Source: an uncultured Francisella sp.
GTDB lineage: Bacteria > Pseudomonadota > Gammaproteobacteria > Burkholderiales > Neisseriaceae
Assembly: GCA_943913135.1 (NCBI GenBank)
Contig: CALTVE010000001.1
Span: 434,001 to 498,000 of the forward strand
Direction of reading: 5' to 3'
Length of the DNA stretch: 64,000 nt
Shown here: positions 1 to 9,290 of the stretch, piece after piece
Layout: each line of letters starts with the position of its first letter
Position numbering within the stretch: the stretch's first letter is position 1
Program-made: the position numbers and the translations under genes
The notes under the pieces: model-generated
Told to the model about the DNA's origin: nothing
The model's database searches: none
What the model saw: the letters and a program-made list of their open reading frames with translations, nothing else

Positions 1-674
1 CCGCTTTTTAAAGGCATAATATTCATTTTTTCGACTAAAGGTTTTAGATCTTCTAAGCGGGTTACTTGTAAAACTTCTTTATCAAGAACCAGCAATAAAA
101 ACCAGTCGGGGCGTGATTTTTGCATGATTCTCTCTACGGCTTTACCATACTCGTCTCTATCTTTTTTCACATGTACCAACACAAACCCCATCTGATGAGT
201 TTGGGGGTTAAAAGTAAAATTAGCCGCTGCCATTAAGCTATCAGCTGCCTGTTCCACACTTAAACCTTCCACATTCAGCACCAAAATCACCTCTGGTTTT
301 AAGGTTGCGGCGATAGAACGGTTCCAATTATAAAGATAAGGCCGAGCAAGCTGTGGACTTATTCCGGTAATCAGGCTATTACACCCGCTGGCGTTTTCCA
401 CGTAATACACCTTATGGGCCAATGTTTCATCTAAAGAGTCCACAGAGCCACGAGCAAAATTTTTATCTATTTCTGGAAAATTAAACAGAGGAGTAGGATT
501 TTTTTGTAATTGGCATAAAAATTTATTCCCGACTTTATCCTCTTCTTCTTCAGGAATAATTTTGATATAGCGCAATTTATTTACTACCTCCTCTTCAAAA
601 GCCAAGGTGAAGAGCACAGCTAATTGCGAAAGTTTAATTCCGTGATTAATCGCTACTAAAAAATAATTGGTCAT
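1..674 (-). CDS. pta: Phosphate acetyltransferase-like protein, N-terminal part (cut by window edge)
   Basis: The open frame starts at ATG 674 and runs off the left edge, giving 224 visible codons. The visible part resembles the N-terminal BioD/cobyric-acid-synthase-like domain of long Pta enzymes, which convert acetyl-CoA and phosphate to acetyl phosphate. The clearest stretch is ENASGCNSLITG through RPYLYNWNRSIAATLKPEVILVL in two blocks, matching the VEGL...LNYEIAKTLNAEIVFV region of E. coli Pta. The N-terminal P-loop equivalent (AINHGIKLSQ) lacks the glycines and lysine of a working nucleotide-binding loop. The catalytic C-terminal PTA_PTB domain would lie outside the window. It sits 8 bases downstream of the yjgR-like gene, probably co-transcribed. 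Family assignment is by remembered resemblance only. Confidence 0.55.
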   Translation of the reverse strand, partial: MTNYFLVAINHGIKLSQLAVLFTLAFEEEVVNKLRYIKIIPEEEEDKVGNKFLCQLQKNPTPLFNFPEIDKNFARGSVDSLDETLAHKVYYVENASGCNSLITGISPQLARPYLYNWNRSIAATLKPEVILVLNVEGLSVEQAADSLMAAANFTFNPQTHQMGFVLVHVKKDRDEYGKAVERIMQKSRPDWFLLLVLDKEVLQVTRLEDLKPLVEKMNIMPLKS

Positions 675-682
675 GCTGTCTC

Positions 683-2188
683 CTACTGTCTTTTTTTGAT
701 GGCCCCAAGCAAGGTGCGAGTAATTTTTTTACCTAAATTTTTGCCCATTTGATTTGATAAATCATAGCCTACGCTTTGATTGCGGTTTTTTCTTAAACCC
801 AAGATGCCTCGCAAAAAACCAGTTATCATTCCTTCTCGTTTGGGGCCATTATTTAGAGGGCTATTGATTTTTTTAAACTTTGCTGTTGTTGTTTCCGCTT
901 CTTGTACGCTTTCTTTTGCCTGTTGCTGTAATGCCTCATAGGCTGAATAGGAATCTTTCTCCTCACCATATTTAGTATATAGAGGATCTTGATGCCAAAT
1001 CTGGGCCTTTTCTTCCCCACTTAAGGGCATTAAATCACTTCCTGGAGGCAAAATATAGGCTTCTTCTACGGGGAGAGGGACCCCTTTTTCATCTAAAAAG
1101 GATACTAAAGCTTCCCCGACTGCCAGAGAAGAAATCGCTTTTTCTACATCTAAGTCTCTATTAACACGAAAGGTTTGCGCTGCCGCTTTAACCACTTTTT
1201 GATCTTTAGGGGTAAAAGCACGCAAGGCATGCTGTATCCGATTACCCAATTGCCCGAGCACTACTTCTGGCAGATCCAGCGGGATTTGACTTGCGAAATA
1301 TACACCCACCCCTTTGGAGCGGATTAACCGCACTACTTGCTCAATTTCTTTTAATAAAGTGCTTTCGGCTTTATCAAATAATAAATGAGCTTCATCCAAA
1401 AACAGGACTAATTTAGGTTTTTCAAGATCACCCACTTCAGGCAGATCAGAAAACAAGGAACCCAATAGCCATAGAAGAACCGCACTAAAAACTTGCGGCG
1501 AACGCATTAAACGTGCACCGGCCAAAATATTAATCATGCCGTTTTGTCCACGCTTACTCATTAAATCTTCTAAAGCCAACGCAGGCTCACCAAAAAGGTA
1601 TCCTCCCTCGGCCTGTTCCAACTCCAACAGCTGGCGCTGGATTGCACCCACACTCGCTTTGGATACGTTGCCATATTGACTCTGATAATCTTGAGCATGC
1701 TCTAAAACATGGGCCAATAAAGCACGCAGATCTTTACTATCAATTAGCAGCCAACCCTTATCATCTGCGACCTTAAAGACTAGATTTAATAGACCCTGCT
1801 GATTGGCATTTAAATTCAGCAAGCGCGACAACAGCAGCGGCCCCATACTAGACAATTTGATACGAAAAGGCATGCCTTCTTCTTTATATACGTCCCAAAA
1901 GCGCACAGGAAAAGCAGAAAAATAGTCTTTAGATAAATTAAAGGTCTCCGCTCTTTTCCCTATTTTACCAGTGGGGTCACCTGCTCGGGCCATACCGGAA
2001 AAATCGCCTTTAACATCGACCAAAAACACCGGCACTCCGTTTTGACTAAAAGATTCGGCCATCTTACGTAAAGTCACTGATTTGCCAGTCCCTGTTGCCC
2101 CCGCAATTAGACCATGACGATTGGCCATGTTTGCTAAAAGCATACAGGGAGAACCGTTTTTATTGCGCGCAATTTCCATGTGCACCAT
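683..2188 (-). CDS. yjgR: HerA-like ATPase of the YjgR/DUF853 family
   Basis: A 501-residue protein, the length of E. coli YjgR. The P-loop GATGTGKS lies at residues 30-37, preceded by the family signature NMANRHGLI, and followed by DVKGDFSGMARAG. A Walker B segment (KLVLFLDEAHLLF) is near residue 260 and an arginine-finger-like region (VRLIRSKGVGVYFASQ) follows. These proteins are predicted hexameric FtsK/HerA-type translocase ATPases; the physiological role of YjgR is not established. The ATG at 2188 is preceded by GAAAGGG on the minus strand and follows the murB stop by about 20 bases, so murB, yjgR and the pta-like gene probably form one transcription unit. The last 80 residues are low-complexity and basic. 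Confidence 0.9.
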   Translation of the reverse strand: MVHMEIARNKNGSPCMLLANMANRHGLIAGATGTGKSVTLRKMAESFSQNGVPVFLVDVKGDFSGMARAGDPTGKIGKRAETFNLSKDYFSAFPVRFWDVYKEEGMPFRIKLSSMGPLLLSRLLNLNANQQGLLNLVFKVADDKGWLLIDSKDLRALLAHVLEHAQDYQSQYGNVSKASVGAIQRQLLELEQAEGGYLFGEPALALEDLMSKRGQNGMINILAGARLMRSPQVFSAVLLWLLGSLFSDLPEVGDLEKPKLVLFLDEAHLLFDKAESTLLKEIEQVVRLIRSKGVGVYFASQIPLDLPEVVLGQLGNRIQHALRAFTPKDQKVVKAAAQTFRVNRDLDVEKAISSLAVGEALVSFLDEKGVPLPVEEAYILPPGSDLMPLSGEEKAQIWHQDPLYTKYGEEKDSYSAYEALQQQAKESVQEAETTTAKFKKINSPLNNGPKREGMITGFLRGILGLRKNRNQSVGYDLSNQMGKNLGKKITRTLLGAIKKRQ

Positions 2189-2207
2189 TTGTAATACCCT
2201 TTCTTTT

Positions 2208-3251
2208 TTATCTTTTTTCTGCTGAGTTCACTGTCCCCACCAATTTAGGTTCTATGTGTAAGTGTATGCCAAACTGATAAAAAACTGCATCTTGTATAAT
2301 CTTAATTAAATCTAAAAGCTCCTCAGCAGTGCCATTACCTAAATTGACAATAACCAAAGCCTGACAGGTATGGATGGCCACCCCCCCTACGCGAAATCCT
2401 TTTAAACCTAAGGAATCAATTAACCAGCCAGCAGCCAGTTTACTGCGATCTTTACCGACCGGATAAAGGGGCAAATTGGGAAACTTCTCCTTTAATAGAA
2501 AGGCTTCCTGATCAGCGACGATGGGATTATGAAAAAAGCTACCACTGTTGCCAAGTTTTTTAGGCTTAGGAAGTTTGCTCGCCCGAATAGAAGCAATATA
2601 GGTAGCCAACGTCTGTGCCGTCAATGCTCCCTGATTTTCCTCTTTTCTCCCCCACACCGCCAAGGGGCCATAGCGAAGCTGGGGCTCAAATTTTTTCTTA
2701 AGATGAAAAACCACTTCCACAATCAGCCATTCAGGCTTCGTTTGAAAAATACTCTGTCGATAACCAAATTGACAATCTTGGCTACTAATTTGTTTTTTTT
2801 CCCCTTTTTTTAAATCAATAATTTCTACCCAAGCGATTAAATCACCTACCTCGACCCCATAAGCACCAATATTTTGGACCGGAGCTGCACCTACGCTTCC
2901 TGGAATGGCCACTAAATTTTCTAGACCGTACCACCCTTTTTCTATGCTTAAAGCAATTAAATCTTGCCAAGGAAGACCCGCTTCCACCGCCAACAAAATA
3001 TTTTCTGGATTGTCTTCTAAAATTCGCCACTTTTGCCAGCCAATACTGACTACCAAGCCTTCTACATCCCCTAAAAATACAGTATTGCTCCCTTTACCGA
3101 GCCAATATACCTTTTCAAAACGGGGTAAATCATCTAGTAATTGAGGCAACTCCTCTGATTTTTGTAGCTGACAATAATACTGTGCCTTAGCCTCAAGATG
3201 CATAGTATGTAAAAACTTTAAGTTTTTGCCTTGCTCATACGTTAAGGCCAT
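2208..3251 (-). CDS. murB: UDP-N-acetylenolpyruvoylglucosamine reductase
   Basis: A 347-residue type I MurB, the FAD/NADPH enzyme that reduces UDP-GlcNAc-enolpyruvate to UDP-MurNAc in cytoplasmic peptidoglycan synthesis. Visible are the FAD-binding GKGSNTVFLGDVEG, the loop IPGSVGAAPVQNIGAYG, the catalytic serine motif NSGSFFHNPIV (proton donor to C2) and the C-terminal glutamate in IEPKLVG. Length and motif order match E. coli MurB. It is the first gene of the minus-strand unit with yjgR and diverges from the MFS transporter; a TGN-extended -10 lies 30-38 bases upstream. Confidence 0.95.
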   Translation of the reverse strand: MALTYEQGKNLKFLHTMHLEAKAQYYCQLQKSEELPQLLDDLPRFEKVYWLGKGSNTVFLGDVEGLVVSIGWQKWRILEDNPENILLAVEAGLPWQDLIALSIEKGWYGLENLVAIPGSVGAAPVQNIGAYGVEVGDLIAWVEIIDLKKGEKKQISSQDCQFGYRQSIFQTKPEWLIVEVVFHLKKKFEPQLRYGPLAVWGRKEENQGALTAQTLATYIASIRASKLPKPKKLGNSGSFFHNPIVADQEAFLLKEKFPNLPLYPVGKDRSKLAAGWLIDSLGLKGFRVGGVAIHTCQALVIVNLGNGTAEELLDLIKIIQDAVFYQFGIHLHIEPKLVGTVNSAEKR

Positions 3252-3280
3252 CGTGATAGGTCCAAAAATAATATCGGTTT

Positions 3281-3289
3281 ATTGTAGCA
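3281..3289 (-). promoter_or_regulatory. Possible extended -10 promoter of murB
   Basis: On the minus strand the sequence TGCTACAAT gives a TGN-extended -10 hexamer (TACAAT). No good -35 hexamer is visible 17 bases upstream. The site is about 30 bases before the murB start in the murB/MFS divergent spacer. Confidence 0.4.
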
Positions 3290-3404
3290 TAAGGAGGCCA
3301 GACGAAATTAGACCCAAGAGGGTTAAACTACATGCTAAAATCTCAGTTCATTGGCTTATTGGACAAGCGCTTTCTTCGCCGCTTTATTTATTCAGGATCG
3401 ATAT

Positions 3405-4841
3405 ATGCGCGCCCTTTCCACCCTCTTTTCGCTCCTTCTGAGCGTGTTTTTTATATTCGCAGGCAATTCACTTTTTTTAAATGCCAGCAATATTGCCTTA
3501 GAGCAGCAAGTGGTGCCGCGCATTTTAATTGGTCTTTTAAATACTACCTATTATTTTGGCGCCGCTTCCAGTGCAGTATTCGCTCACCGCATCGTATCGC
3601 GCGTCGGCCATACGCGCAGCTTTAGTTTTTTCGCTGCAGTGATGGCGTTAACCACCTTATGTTATATCTTGACTCGAGATTTATTACTCTGGGGAAGCAT
3701 ACGTTTTATTCAAGGCTTTTGTTATTACAGTGTGCTAATGGTCATTGAAAGCTGGCTTAATGAAAAAACGGAGCAATCGATTCGCTCACGCGTTTTAGGA
3801 TTATACGAAGTCTTTTTTTATATTGCCTTTTCCATCGGCGCTGTTGTGTTAAATTTTAGCAATGATTTTTCTCAAACGTGTTTATTCAGTACGATTTTTG
3901 TGGTTCTGGCGATCTTACCTTTAAGTCTAACCAAAATACCTGCCCCTTTAATTCCACCGCCGATTAAAATAAGTATGCCCTCTTTATTTCAATTAGCGCC
4001 TTTAGCGCTTCTGGGGAGTTTGGTCGGCGGTTTTTTAGCCAATGGCTTTTTAAGCATGAACCCTTCTTATACCGCTAGCTTGCATTTTGACGTTCATAAA
4101 ACTTCTGTCTTTATGATTTTTGCCCTCATCGGAGGCTTTTTAGTCCAACTACCCATCGGCAAATTTTCTGATACCTACGGTCGTCGGGCTGCTATCATTA
4201 CGGCCAGCAGCATCAGCTGTATTGCGGCCCTGGGCGGATTTTTCTTATCTTGGACGTCTTGGTATTATCTGCAATATTTTTTTGCTGCCATGTTTGGTTT
4301 CGGCGCTTTTTGTATTTATCCATTAAGCGCAGCGCGTGCCAATGATGTATTACCTGCTGATTCACCCAATCGCTTAGAAATCAGTCGCAGCCTTCTTTTT
4401 GCTTATGGCTTAGGGGCATTGATCGCCCCGCTTACCTTAGGGGTTTCCATGCAAATCGCCGGATCTTCAGGCTTTGAATTACCTTTTATTTTATTAAGTT
4501 TTTGCCTTGCGTTCTTTGCTTATCGCCAAACTAAAGAAGTCCCTAAAGAAAGTCGTGATACTTATCAGCACGTTACTCCGGCAGCTACCCATACGTTGAT
4601 TTCAGAGGCGGATTCAGTGAAAGCACGCGAAACAAGCGAACTGAGCACTCAGGAGCGTGAAGTCAACTTGCCGACTACAACTTTCTTTATCTATCCCCCA
4701 AAAAGTGTTCATACTTTTCCCAATAGCGAAAAAAACCTACAAGAAGTGCTTCACGCCCTTAAAGAGAAGGCTAAAGAAGATTTATTATCACCAGACGATT
4801 CCATTTCTTCTGCAACAGAACAAGATGAGGCCCGTCCATGA
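3405..4841 (+). CDS. MFS transporter, YcaD-like
   Basis: A major facilitator superfamily permease of 478 residues with about 12 hydrophobic segments. Support: the inter-helix 2-3 motif HRIVSRVGHTRSF, the helix 4-5 segment GFCYYSVLMVIESWLNE resembling YcaD-type transporters, and the second-half repeat GKFSDTYGRRAAI. I chose ATG 3405, which has AGGA seven bases upstream; an upstream in-frame TTG at 3351 lacks a ribosome site. Substrate unknown. Unusual is a charged tail of about 100 residues after the last helix, not needed by the MFS fold. Its stop overlaps the start of the next gene by four bases (ATGA), so the two are translationally coupled. Confidence 0.88.
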   Translation: MRALSTLFSLLLSVFFIFAGNSLFLNASNIALEQQVVPRILIGLLNTTYYFGAASSAVFAHRIVSRVGHTRSFSFFAAVMALTTLCYILTRDLLLWGSIRFIQGFCYYSVLMVIESWLNEKTEQSIRSRVLGLYEVFFYIAFSIGAVVLNFSNDFSQTCLFSTIFVVLAILPLSLTKIPAPLIPPPIKISMPSLFQLAPLALLGSLVGGFLANGFLSMNPSYTASLHFDVHKTSVFMIFALIGGFLVQLPIGKFSDTYGRRAAIITASSISCIAALGGFFLSWTSWYYLQYFFAAMFGFGAFCIYPLSAARANDVLPADSPNRLEISRSLLFAYGLGALIAPLTLGVSMQIAGSSGFELPFILLSFCLAFFAYRQTKEVPKESRDTYQHVTPAATHTLISEADSVKARETSELSTQEREVNLPTTTFFIYPPKSVHTFPNSEKNLQEVLHALKEKAKEDLLSPDDSISSATEQDEARP

Positions 4842-5329
4842 AGTCTTTTTTTGAGGTAAAGTGGCTGATCACTGGATTTTCTTTCTCCTTAAGCTTTTTC
4901 CTATCGCTGTTACTTTTCACTTATAAAAGTATTCCCTGGCCTTACTTAAGCCAAGGAACATTTCCTGATAATCAATTTTTCCACCCCAGTTTAGAAGAAC
5001 TCTACCTATGGGGTTTAGCAATCGCTTTTTTCTACCACACAAGCGTTTTATATCTCCGAGGGCGTATGTTACCATCATCGGTGGCAAAAAATCAGACTGG
5101 TTTTCTATCCGGCTGGTTTTTTGATAGTTTATTTTTATATGGCTTGTTCTGCTATTTTGTAGTCATAAACTACCTAGGTTATTTTAATCAACACACTTGG
5201 ATAAAGGAAAAGATTATTTCCTTTTTCTTAATCAACAATCCGGTATTTTATGGTTCTTTATGGCTTCATATCTTGTTAAACTTTTTTATTTACTCCTTTT
5301 TTAACAATTCCCTTAAGAAGTTAAGATGA
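4838..5329 (+). CDS. Small integral membrane protein, unknown function
   Basis: 163 residues with four hydrophobic stretches (about residues 8-27, 50-72, 92-116 and 133-155) and a short basic C-terminus (NNSLKKLR), suggesting an inner-membrane protein with both ends on the same side. No family is recognised. The ATG overlaps the stop of the MFS gene as ATGA, and ferredoxin follows after 6 bases, so it lies in a three-gene transcription unit. It might be an accessory of the transporter, but only context supports that. Confidence 0.7.
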   Translation: MKSFFEVKWLITGFSFSLSFFLSLLLFTYKSIPWPYLSQGTFPDNQFFHPSLEELYLWGLAIAFFYHTSVLYLRGRMLPSSVAKNQTGFLSGWFFDSLFLYGLFCYFVVINYLGYFNQHTWIKEKIISFFLINNPVFYGSLWLHILLNFFIYSFFNNSLKKLR

Positions 5330-5335
5330 GCCCGC

Positions 5336-5677
5336 ATGCCTAAAGTAATTGTCCTTCCCCACCCAACGCTCTGTCCCCAAGGAAAAATCATAGAACAAGT
5401 TCCAGAAGGGAGCATACTTTGTGAAGTTCTTTTAGAAAATGGCATTGCTATTGAGCACGCCTGCGAGCTTTCGTGCGCCTGTACAACCTGTCATGTCCAT
5501 TTAAAAAAAGGCTTTGATTCAGTAGAGGAGCCGAATGAATTAGAAGAAGATCTCTTAGATCTCGCCTGGGATTTAGATTCCGATTCGCGTTTAAGTTGCC
5601 AGGTCAAAATAGGACAAGAGGACCTAGTGGTATCTATTCCCAAATATACTATTAACCATGCTAAAGAAAATAGCTAA
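5336..5677 (+). CDS. fdx: ISC-type [2Fe-2S] ferredoxin
   Basis: 113 residues, matching the adrenodoxin-like ferredoxin of the ISC iron-sulfur assembly system. The cluster cysteines are C43, C49, C52 (HACELSCACTTCH) and C88 (RLSCQVKI), the same pattern as E. coli Fdx, with the extra cysteine at 47. The segment VEEPNELEEDLLDLAWDLDSDSRLSC is the conserved acidic partner-docking region. It donates electrons during cluster assembly in the cytoplasm. It is separated here from iscSUA/hscBA, none of which is in the window, and its 3' end overlaps that of pdxH by four bases in convergent orientation. Confidence 0.93.
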   Translation: MPKVIVLPHPTLCPQGKIIEQVPEGSILCEVLLENGIAIEHACELSCACTTCHVHLKKGFDSVEEPNELEEDLLDLAWDLDSDSRLSCQVKIGQEDLVVSIPKYTINHAKENS

Positions 5678-6315
5678 GGATTTAAGTAACTTCTTTGCCA
5701 GAAATTTTCATCTTTACGCCAGTAAATGATTCGATCGTGTAAGCGATTGGCCCGCCCCTGCCAAAATTCTAAACGCTCAGGAACCACGATATACCCCCCC
5801 CAAAAAGGCGGACGCTTGATTCCCCTTATATGGTGCAGTCGCAACCAAATATAGCCCTTTACCAACTGTCGGCGATTTTTTAAAGGTTTACTCTGATGGC
5901 TCGCCCAAGCGCCAATCTGGCTTTTAACCGGACGAGAAGCAAAATAGCGATCAGACTCTCCAGCGGCCAACTTATAGGTTTTACCTTCAATGCGAATTTG
6001 TCGCTCTAATTCTGGCCAGAAAAAATTGAGTGCCACCCGATTTTCATGCGCAATCGCCTGCCCTTTGCGGCTGGTGTAATTAGTGAAAAAAACAAAACCT
6101 CTGTCATTGACCTCTTTTAGTAAAACAATGCGTGAAGAAGGAGCACCATCCTCATCGACAGTAGCGACATTCATCGCAGTAGGTTCTTTCACTTTGGCAT
6201 GAATGGCTTCATTAAACCACAATTGAAATTGCATGAGGGGGTCGACATGACTATCTTTTAAAGAAAATCTCGCTCTTTTATATTCCTGCCGCGTATTGTA
6301 TAAATTTATTTTCAT
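5674..6315 (-). CDS. pdxH: Pyridoxamine 5'-phosphate oxidase
   Basis: 213 residues, about the length of E. coli PdxH (218). This FMN enzyme oxidises pyridoxine or pyridoxamine phosphate to pyridoxal phosphate. Visible are the FMN-binding blocks PSSRIVLLKE and FVFFTNYTSRKGQ, the central FFWPELERQIRIEG block, the substrate region SRPVKSQIGAWASHQS and the C-terminal signature EFWQGRANRLHDRIIYWR. Convergent with fdx, sharing four bases. No other B6 gene lies nearby. Confidence 0.95.
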   Translation of the reverse strand: MKINLYNTRQEYKRARFSLKDSHVDPLMQFQLWFNEAIHAKVKEPTAMNVATVDEDGAPSSRIVLLKEVNDRGFVFFTNYTSRKGQAIAHENRVALNFFWPELERQIRIEGKTYKLAAGESDRYFASRPVKSQIGAWASHQSKPLKNRRQLVKGYIWLRLHHIRGIKRPPFWGGYIVVPERLEFWQGRANRLHDRIIYWRKDENFWQRSYLNP

Positions 6316-6436
6316 ACCACGCTTTCTCTTACTAATGGATTCATCATACCGGAATCCCTAAAAAAGCTCAAAAAGAACTAAGCAATGATAAAATTGCCTG
6401 TGTATTTCTTGTTATGCAAAGCAAAAGGAGCCCGTT

Positions 6437-7411
6437 ATTAAAAAACTGAGCTTTACCACCTTGTGCAATGACACGCTACAACGTTTATGTGGTACGTTAG
6501 ACCAAAACTTACACGAACTTTCTAAACAACTGCACATCCGAGTAGCTCGTAAACCCGAAGCCATTACCGTATCGGGTGAAAACGCTGATTTGGGTCTTTT
6601 TGCTTTAGAAAAACTGCTTCCTATCGCAGAAAAAAGAGAAATCGATAATAAAGATATCCGTCTTGCTATCGTGGGCGCTAAAGCAACTCTGAAGGGTGAA
6701 CCAGGATTGGACAATGGCAATGAGGAAAAAATCACCTTAAAAACGAGCTGTTTATCCATCCAAGGTAAAACTTTAAATCAAGACAAATATTTACGGTCGC
6801 TATTAAATTACGACATCACTTTTGGGTTAGGTCCTGCGGGAACGGGCAAAACCTATCTTGCAGTAGCGACTGCTGTCGTAGCGATGGAAAATCATCAAGT
6901 GGAAAAAATCATTTTGGTGCGTCCGGCAGTGGAAGCGGGAGAAAAATTAGGTTTTCTCCCCGGGGATTTAAGCCAGAAAATTGACCCTTACCTGCGTCCT
7001 CTTTATGATGCACTTTATGATTTTATGGGTTATGAAAAAGTAGCCCGTCTCATGGAAAAGGGACAAATCGAATTAGCGCCCCTCGCTTATATGCGCGGCC
7101 GTACCTTAAATAATGCCTATATTATTTTAGATGAAGCACAAAACACCACTAAAGAACAGATGAAGATGTTTTTAACCCGCATCGGTTTTGGTGCACGCGC
7201 AGTTATTACCGGCGACTTAAGTCAGATTGATTTGCCTGTTCACGTTTATAGCGGATTAAAAGATGTCTGTCATAAACTACAAAATATTGAAGAAATCTGC
7301 TTTCACTACTTCACTTCAAACGATATCATTCGTCACCCTTTGGTGCAAAAAATCGTTGATGCTTACGATGAAAATCGTACAGGACGCACTCTAGAATATG
7401 AATCTGATTAG
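6437..7411 (+). CDS. ybeZ: PhoH-like ATPase (YbeZ family), probable ATT start
   Basis: A PhoH/YbeZ-type ATPase linked in this family to RNA and ribosome metabolism. The P-loop is GPAGTGKT, followed by VRPAVEAGEKLGFLPG, the Walker B-like YIILDEAQNTT and the GDLSQIDLP motif. There is no in-frame ATG or GTG at the 5' end. The first TTG (6461) has no ribosome site and would remove a segment (KKLSFTT...) that aligns with the normal N-terminus of YbeZ. ATT at 6437 has AAGGAG six bases upstream and restores that segment, giving 324 residues. The gene overlaps uup by 14 bases; the usual neighbour ybeY is not in the window. Confidence 0.88.
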   Translation: MKKLSFTTLCNDTLQRLCGTLDQNLHELSKQLHIRVARKPEAITVSGENADLGLFALEKLLPIAEKREIDNKDIRLAIVGAKATLKGEPGLDNGNEEKITLKTSCLSIQGKTLNQDKYLRSLLNYDITFGLGPAGTGKTYLAVATAVVAMENHQVEKIILVRPAVEAGEKLGFLPGDLSQKIDPYLRPLYDALYDFMGYEKVARLMEKGQIELAPLAYMRGRTLNNAYIILDEAQNTTKEQMKMFLTRIGFGARAVITGDLSQIDLPVHVYSGLKDVCHKLQNIEEICFHYFTSNDIIRHPLVQKIVDAYDENRTGRTLEYESD

Positions 7412-9290
7412 TGGGGAACATCTTTATCTTTCCCTCGGACATCATGCGCTTTTGCAAGATGCCCAATTTTCTTTACAAGAAGGGGAAAAAATCGCTTTGA
7501 TCGGGCGTAATGGCGCCGGTAAATCGACTTTATTGAAACTGATTGCCGACAAAGAAAACCTGGATGCAGGTCAATTAAATAAAAAAGAAATTAAAACGGT
7601 CTATGTCAGTCAAGAAACTGATTACTCAGGAGACAGTACGGTCATCGAAGCCTTAAGCCGCCCTCTGGGCCCATTAAAAAAGAGTCTTCAGGCTTATTGG
7701 CAAGCGACGCAGCAAATAGCAGTCCATCCTAACGATCCCCAGCTTTTAGATGCTTTGAATCATGTGCAACAGGAATTAGAAACCAGCGCTGCCTGGCAGA
7801 TTGAACAAAAAATTCAACGAGGCTTAAACCAACTTGCGCTCGCACCAGATACCCTCATTAAAAGCTTATCTGGAGGACAAAAAAAACGCTTACAGCTGCT
7901 GGAAGCGTTCTTGCAAGAGCCAGAACTTCTTTTATTAGATGAACCCACTAATCATTTGGATATCACTGCCATTGAAGAGTTAGAGAAAGAGCTTATAGCT
8001 TTTAAAGGCTCTCTTATCATGATTACCCACGACAGAGAAGTTCTTGATAAGGTTGCTACCCGCATCGTTGAACTTGATAGAGGGATATTGTCCAGCTATC
8101 CTGGTAACTTTAGGCGCTATCAAGAGCTTAAAAAGCAGCAGTTGATCATAGAAAAAGAACACAACCGTCTATTTGATAAATTTCATGCAGATGAAGAAGC
8201 GTGGATACGCCAAGGGATAGAAGCGCGGCGTACCCGTAATGAAGGACGAGTGCGCCGATTAAAAGCTTTACGCGAAGAAAGAAAAAAGCGCCGCGATCCT
8301 TTAGGGCGTGCGCAAGCTCGCGTCCAAACTGCTGAAAAAAGCGGCGCCTTAATCGCCGAGTTTAAGGAAGTCAATTTTGCTTATGCAGATTATCCTATCC
8401 TTAAAAATTACAGCGACATCATACAACGAGGCGATAAAATCGGTTTAATCGGTGAAAATGGTAGTGGGAAAAGCACTTTTTTAAAACTGTTGCTCGGCCA
8501 ATTAAACCCTGATAGCGGACAGATTATTCGCGGAAGCCATCAGAAAATCGCTTATTTTGATCAATTTAGAAGTGATCTTAAGATGGAGGAGACTCTTTTT
8601 GACACCTTAGGGGGCGGTAATGACACTATAACCATCAATGGAGTCCCTAAACACGTCATTACTTATCTTCAGGATTTTCTTTTTCCTCCAGAAAGGGCAT
8701 ATAGCAAAGTAGGTTCTTTATCTGGAGGTGAAAAAAATCGTCTGCTGTTGGCTAAACTTTTTAAAGAAGCGGTCAATATTTTGGTACTGGATGAGCCCAC
8801 CAACGATTTGGATCTCGAAACTCAAGAGCTCTTAGAAGAGCTTATCAGCGATTTTCCCGGTACTGTGTTTTTAGTAAGTCATGATCGCGCTTTACTCGAT
8901 AATGTGTTAACCGACACATTGGTATTTGAAGGAAATGGACGTTTAATCCACTATGTGGGCGGATTCAGTGATTATCGTGCTTTACAGCCCCCACAGAAAG
9001 AAAAAAAGGAAGAGAAAAAAACCAATTCTTTTAAAGAAAAACCTAAAACAGGCAAAAAAAACGCACTCTCTTTTAAAGAAAGTCACGAACTTGCCCTCCT
9101 ACCGGCTGCCATCGATGCGTTAGAACAAGAGAAAGAACACCTCAATCAAGAGCTTCTCAACCCACTGCTTTTTAAGGAAAAATACGAAGAGGCTTTGAAA
9201 AAGCAACAGCGTTTAAAAGTCATCGAACAAGAAATTGAAGAAAAAATGGCCCGTTGGACTATTTTAGAAGAAAAAGAAAACTCCTTTTAA
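7398..9290 (+). CDS. uup: ABC-F family ATPase Uup
   Basis: A 630-residue soluble protein with two ABC ATPase domains and no membrane segments. Walker A motifs are GRNGAGKST (about residue 36) and GENGSGKST (about 351); the signature motifs are LSGGQKKRL and LSGGEKNRL, each followed by LDEPTNHLD or LDEPTNDLD. The C-terminal region from about residue 530 is lysine/glutamate-rich and coiled-coil-like, the DNA- or ribosome-binding tail expected of Uup. It acts on ribosomes or branched DNA in the cytoplasm. Its start lies inside phoH, suggesting coupled translation; its end overlaps that of the minus-strand peptidase gene by four bases. Confidence 0.92.
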   Translation: MNLISGEHLYLSLGHHALLQDAQFSLQEGEKIALIGRNGAGKSTLLKLIADKENLDAGQLNKKEIKTVYVSQETDYSGDSTVIEALSRPLGPLKKSLQAYWQATQQIAVHPNDPQLLDALNHVQQELETSAAWQIEQKIQRGLNQLALAPDTLIKSLSGGQKKRLQLLEAFLQEPELLLLDEPTNHLDITAIEELEKELIAFKGSLIMITHDREVLDKVATRIVELDRGILSSYPGNFRRYQELKKQQLIIEKEHNRLFDKFHADEEAWIRQGIEARRTRNEGRVRRLKALREERKKRRDPLGRAQARVQTAEKSGALIAEFKEVNFAYADYPILKNYSDIIQRGDKIGLIGENGSGKSTFLKLLLGQLNPDSGQIIRGSHQKIAYFDQFRSDLKMEETLFDTLGGGNDTITINGVPKHVITYLQDFLFPPERAYSKVGSLSGGEKNRLLLAKLFKEAVNILVLDEPTNDLDLETQELLEELISDFPGTVFLVSHDRALLDNVLTDTLVFEGNGRLIHYVGGFSDYRALQPPQKEKKEEKKTNSFKEKPKTGKKNALSFKESHELALLPAAIDALEQEKEHLNQELLNPLLFKEKYEEALKKQQRLKVIEQEIEEKMARWTILEEKENSF

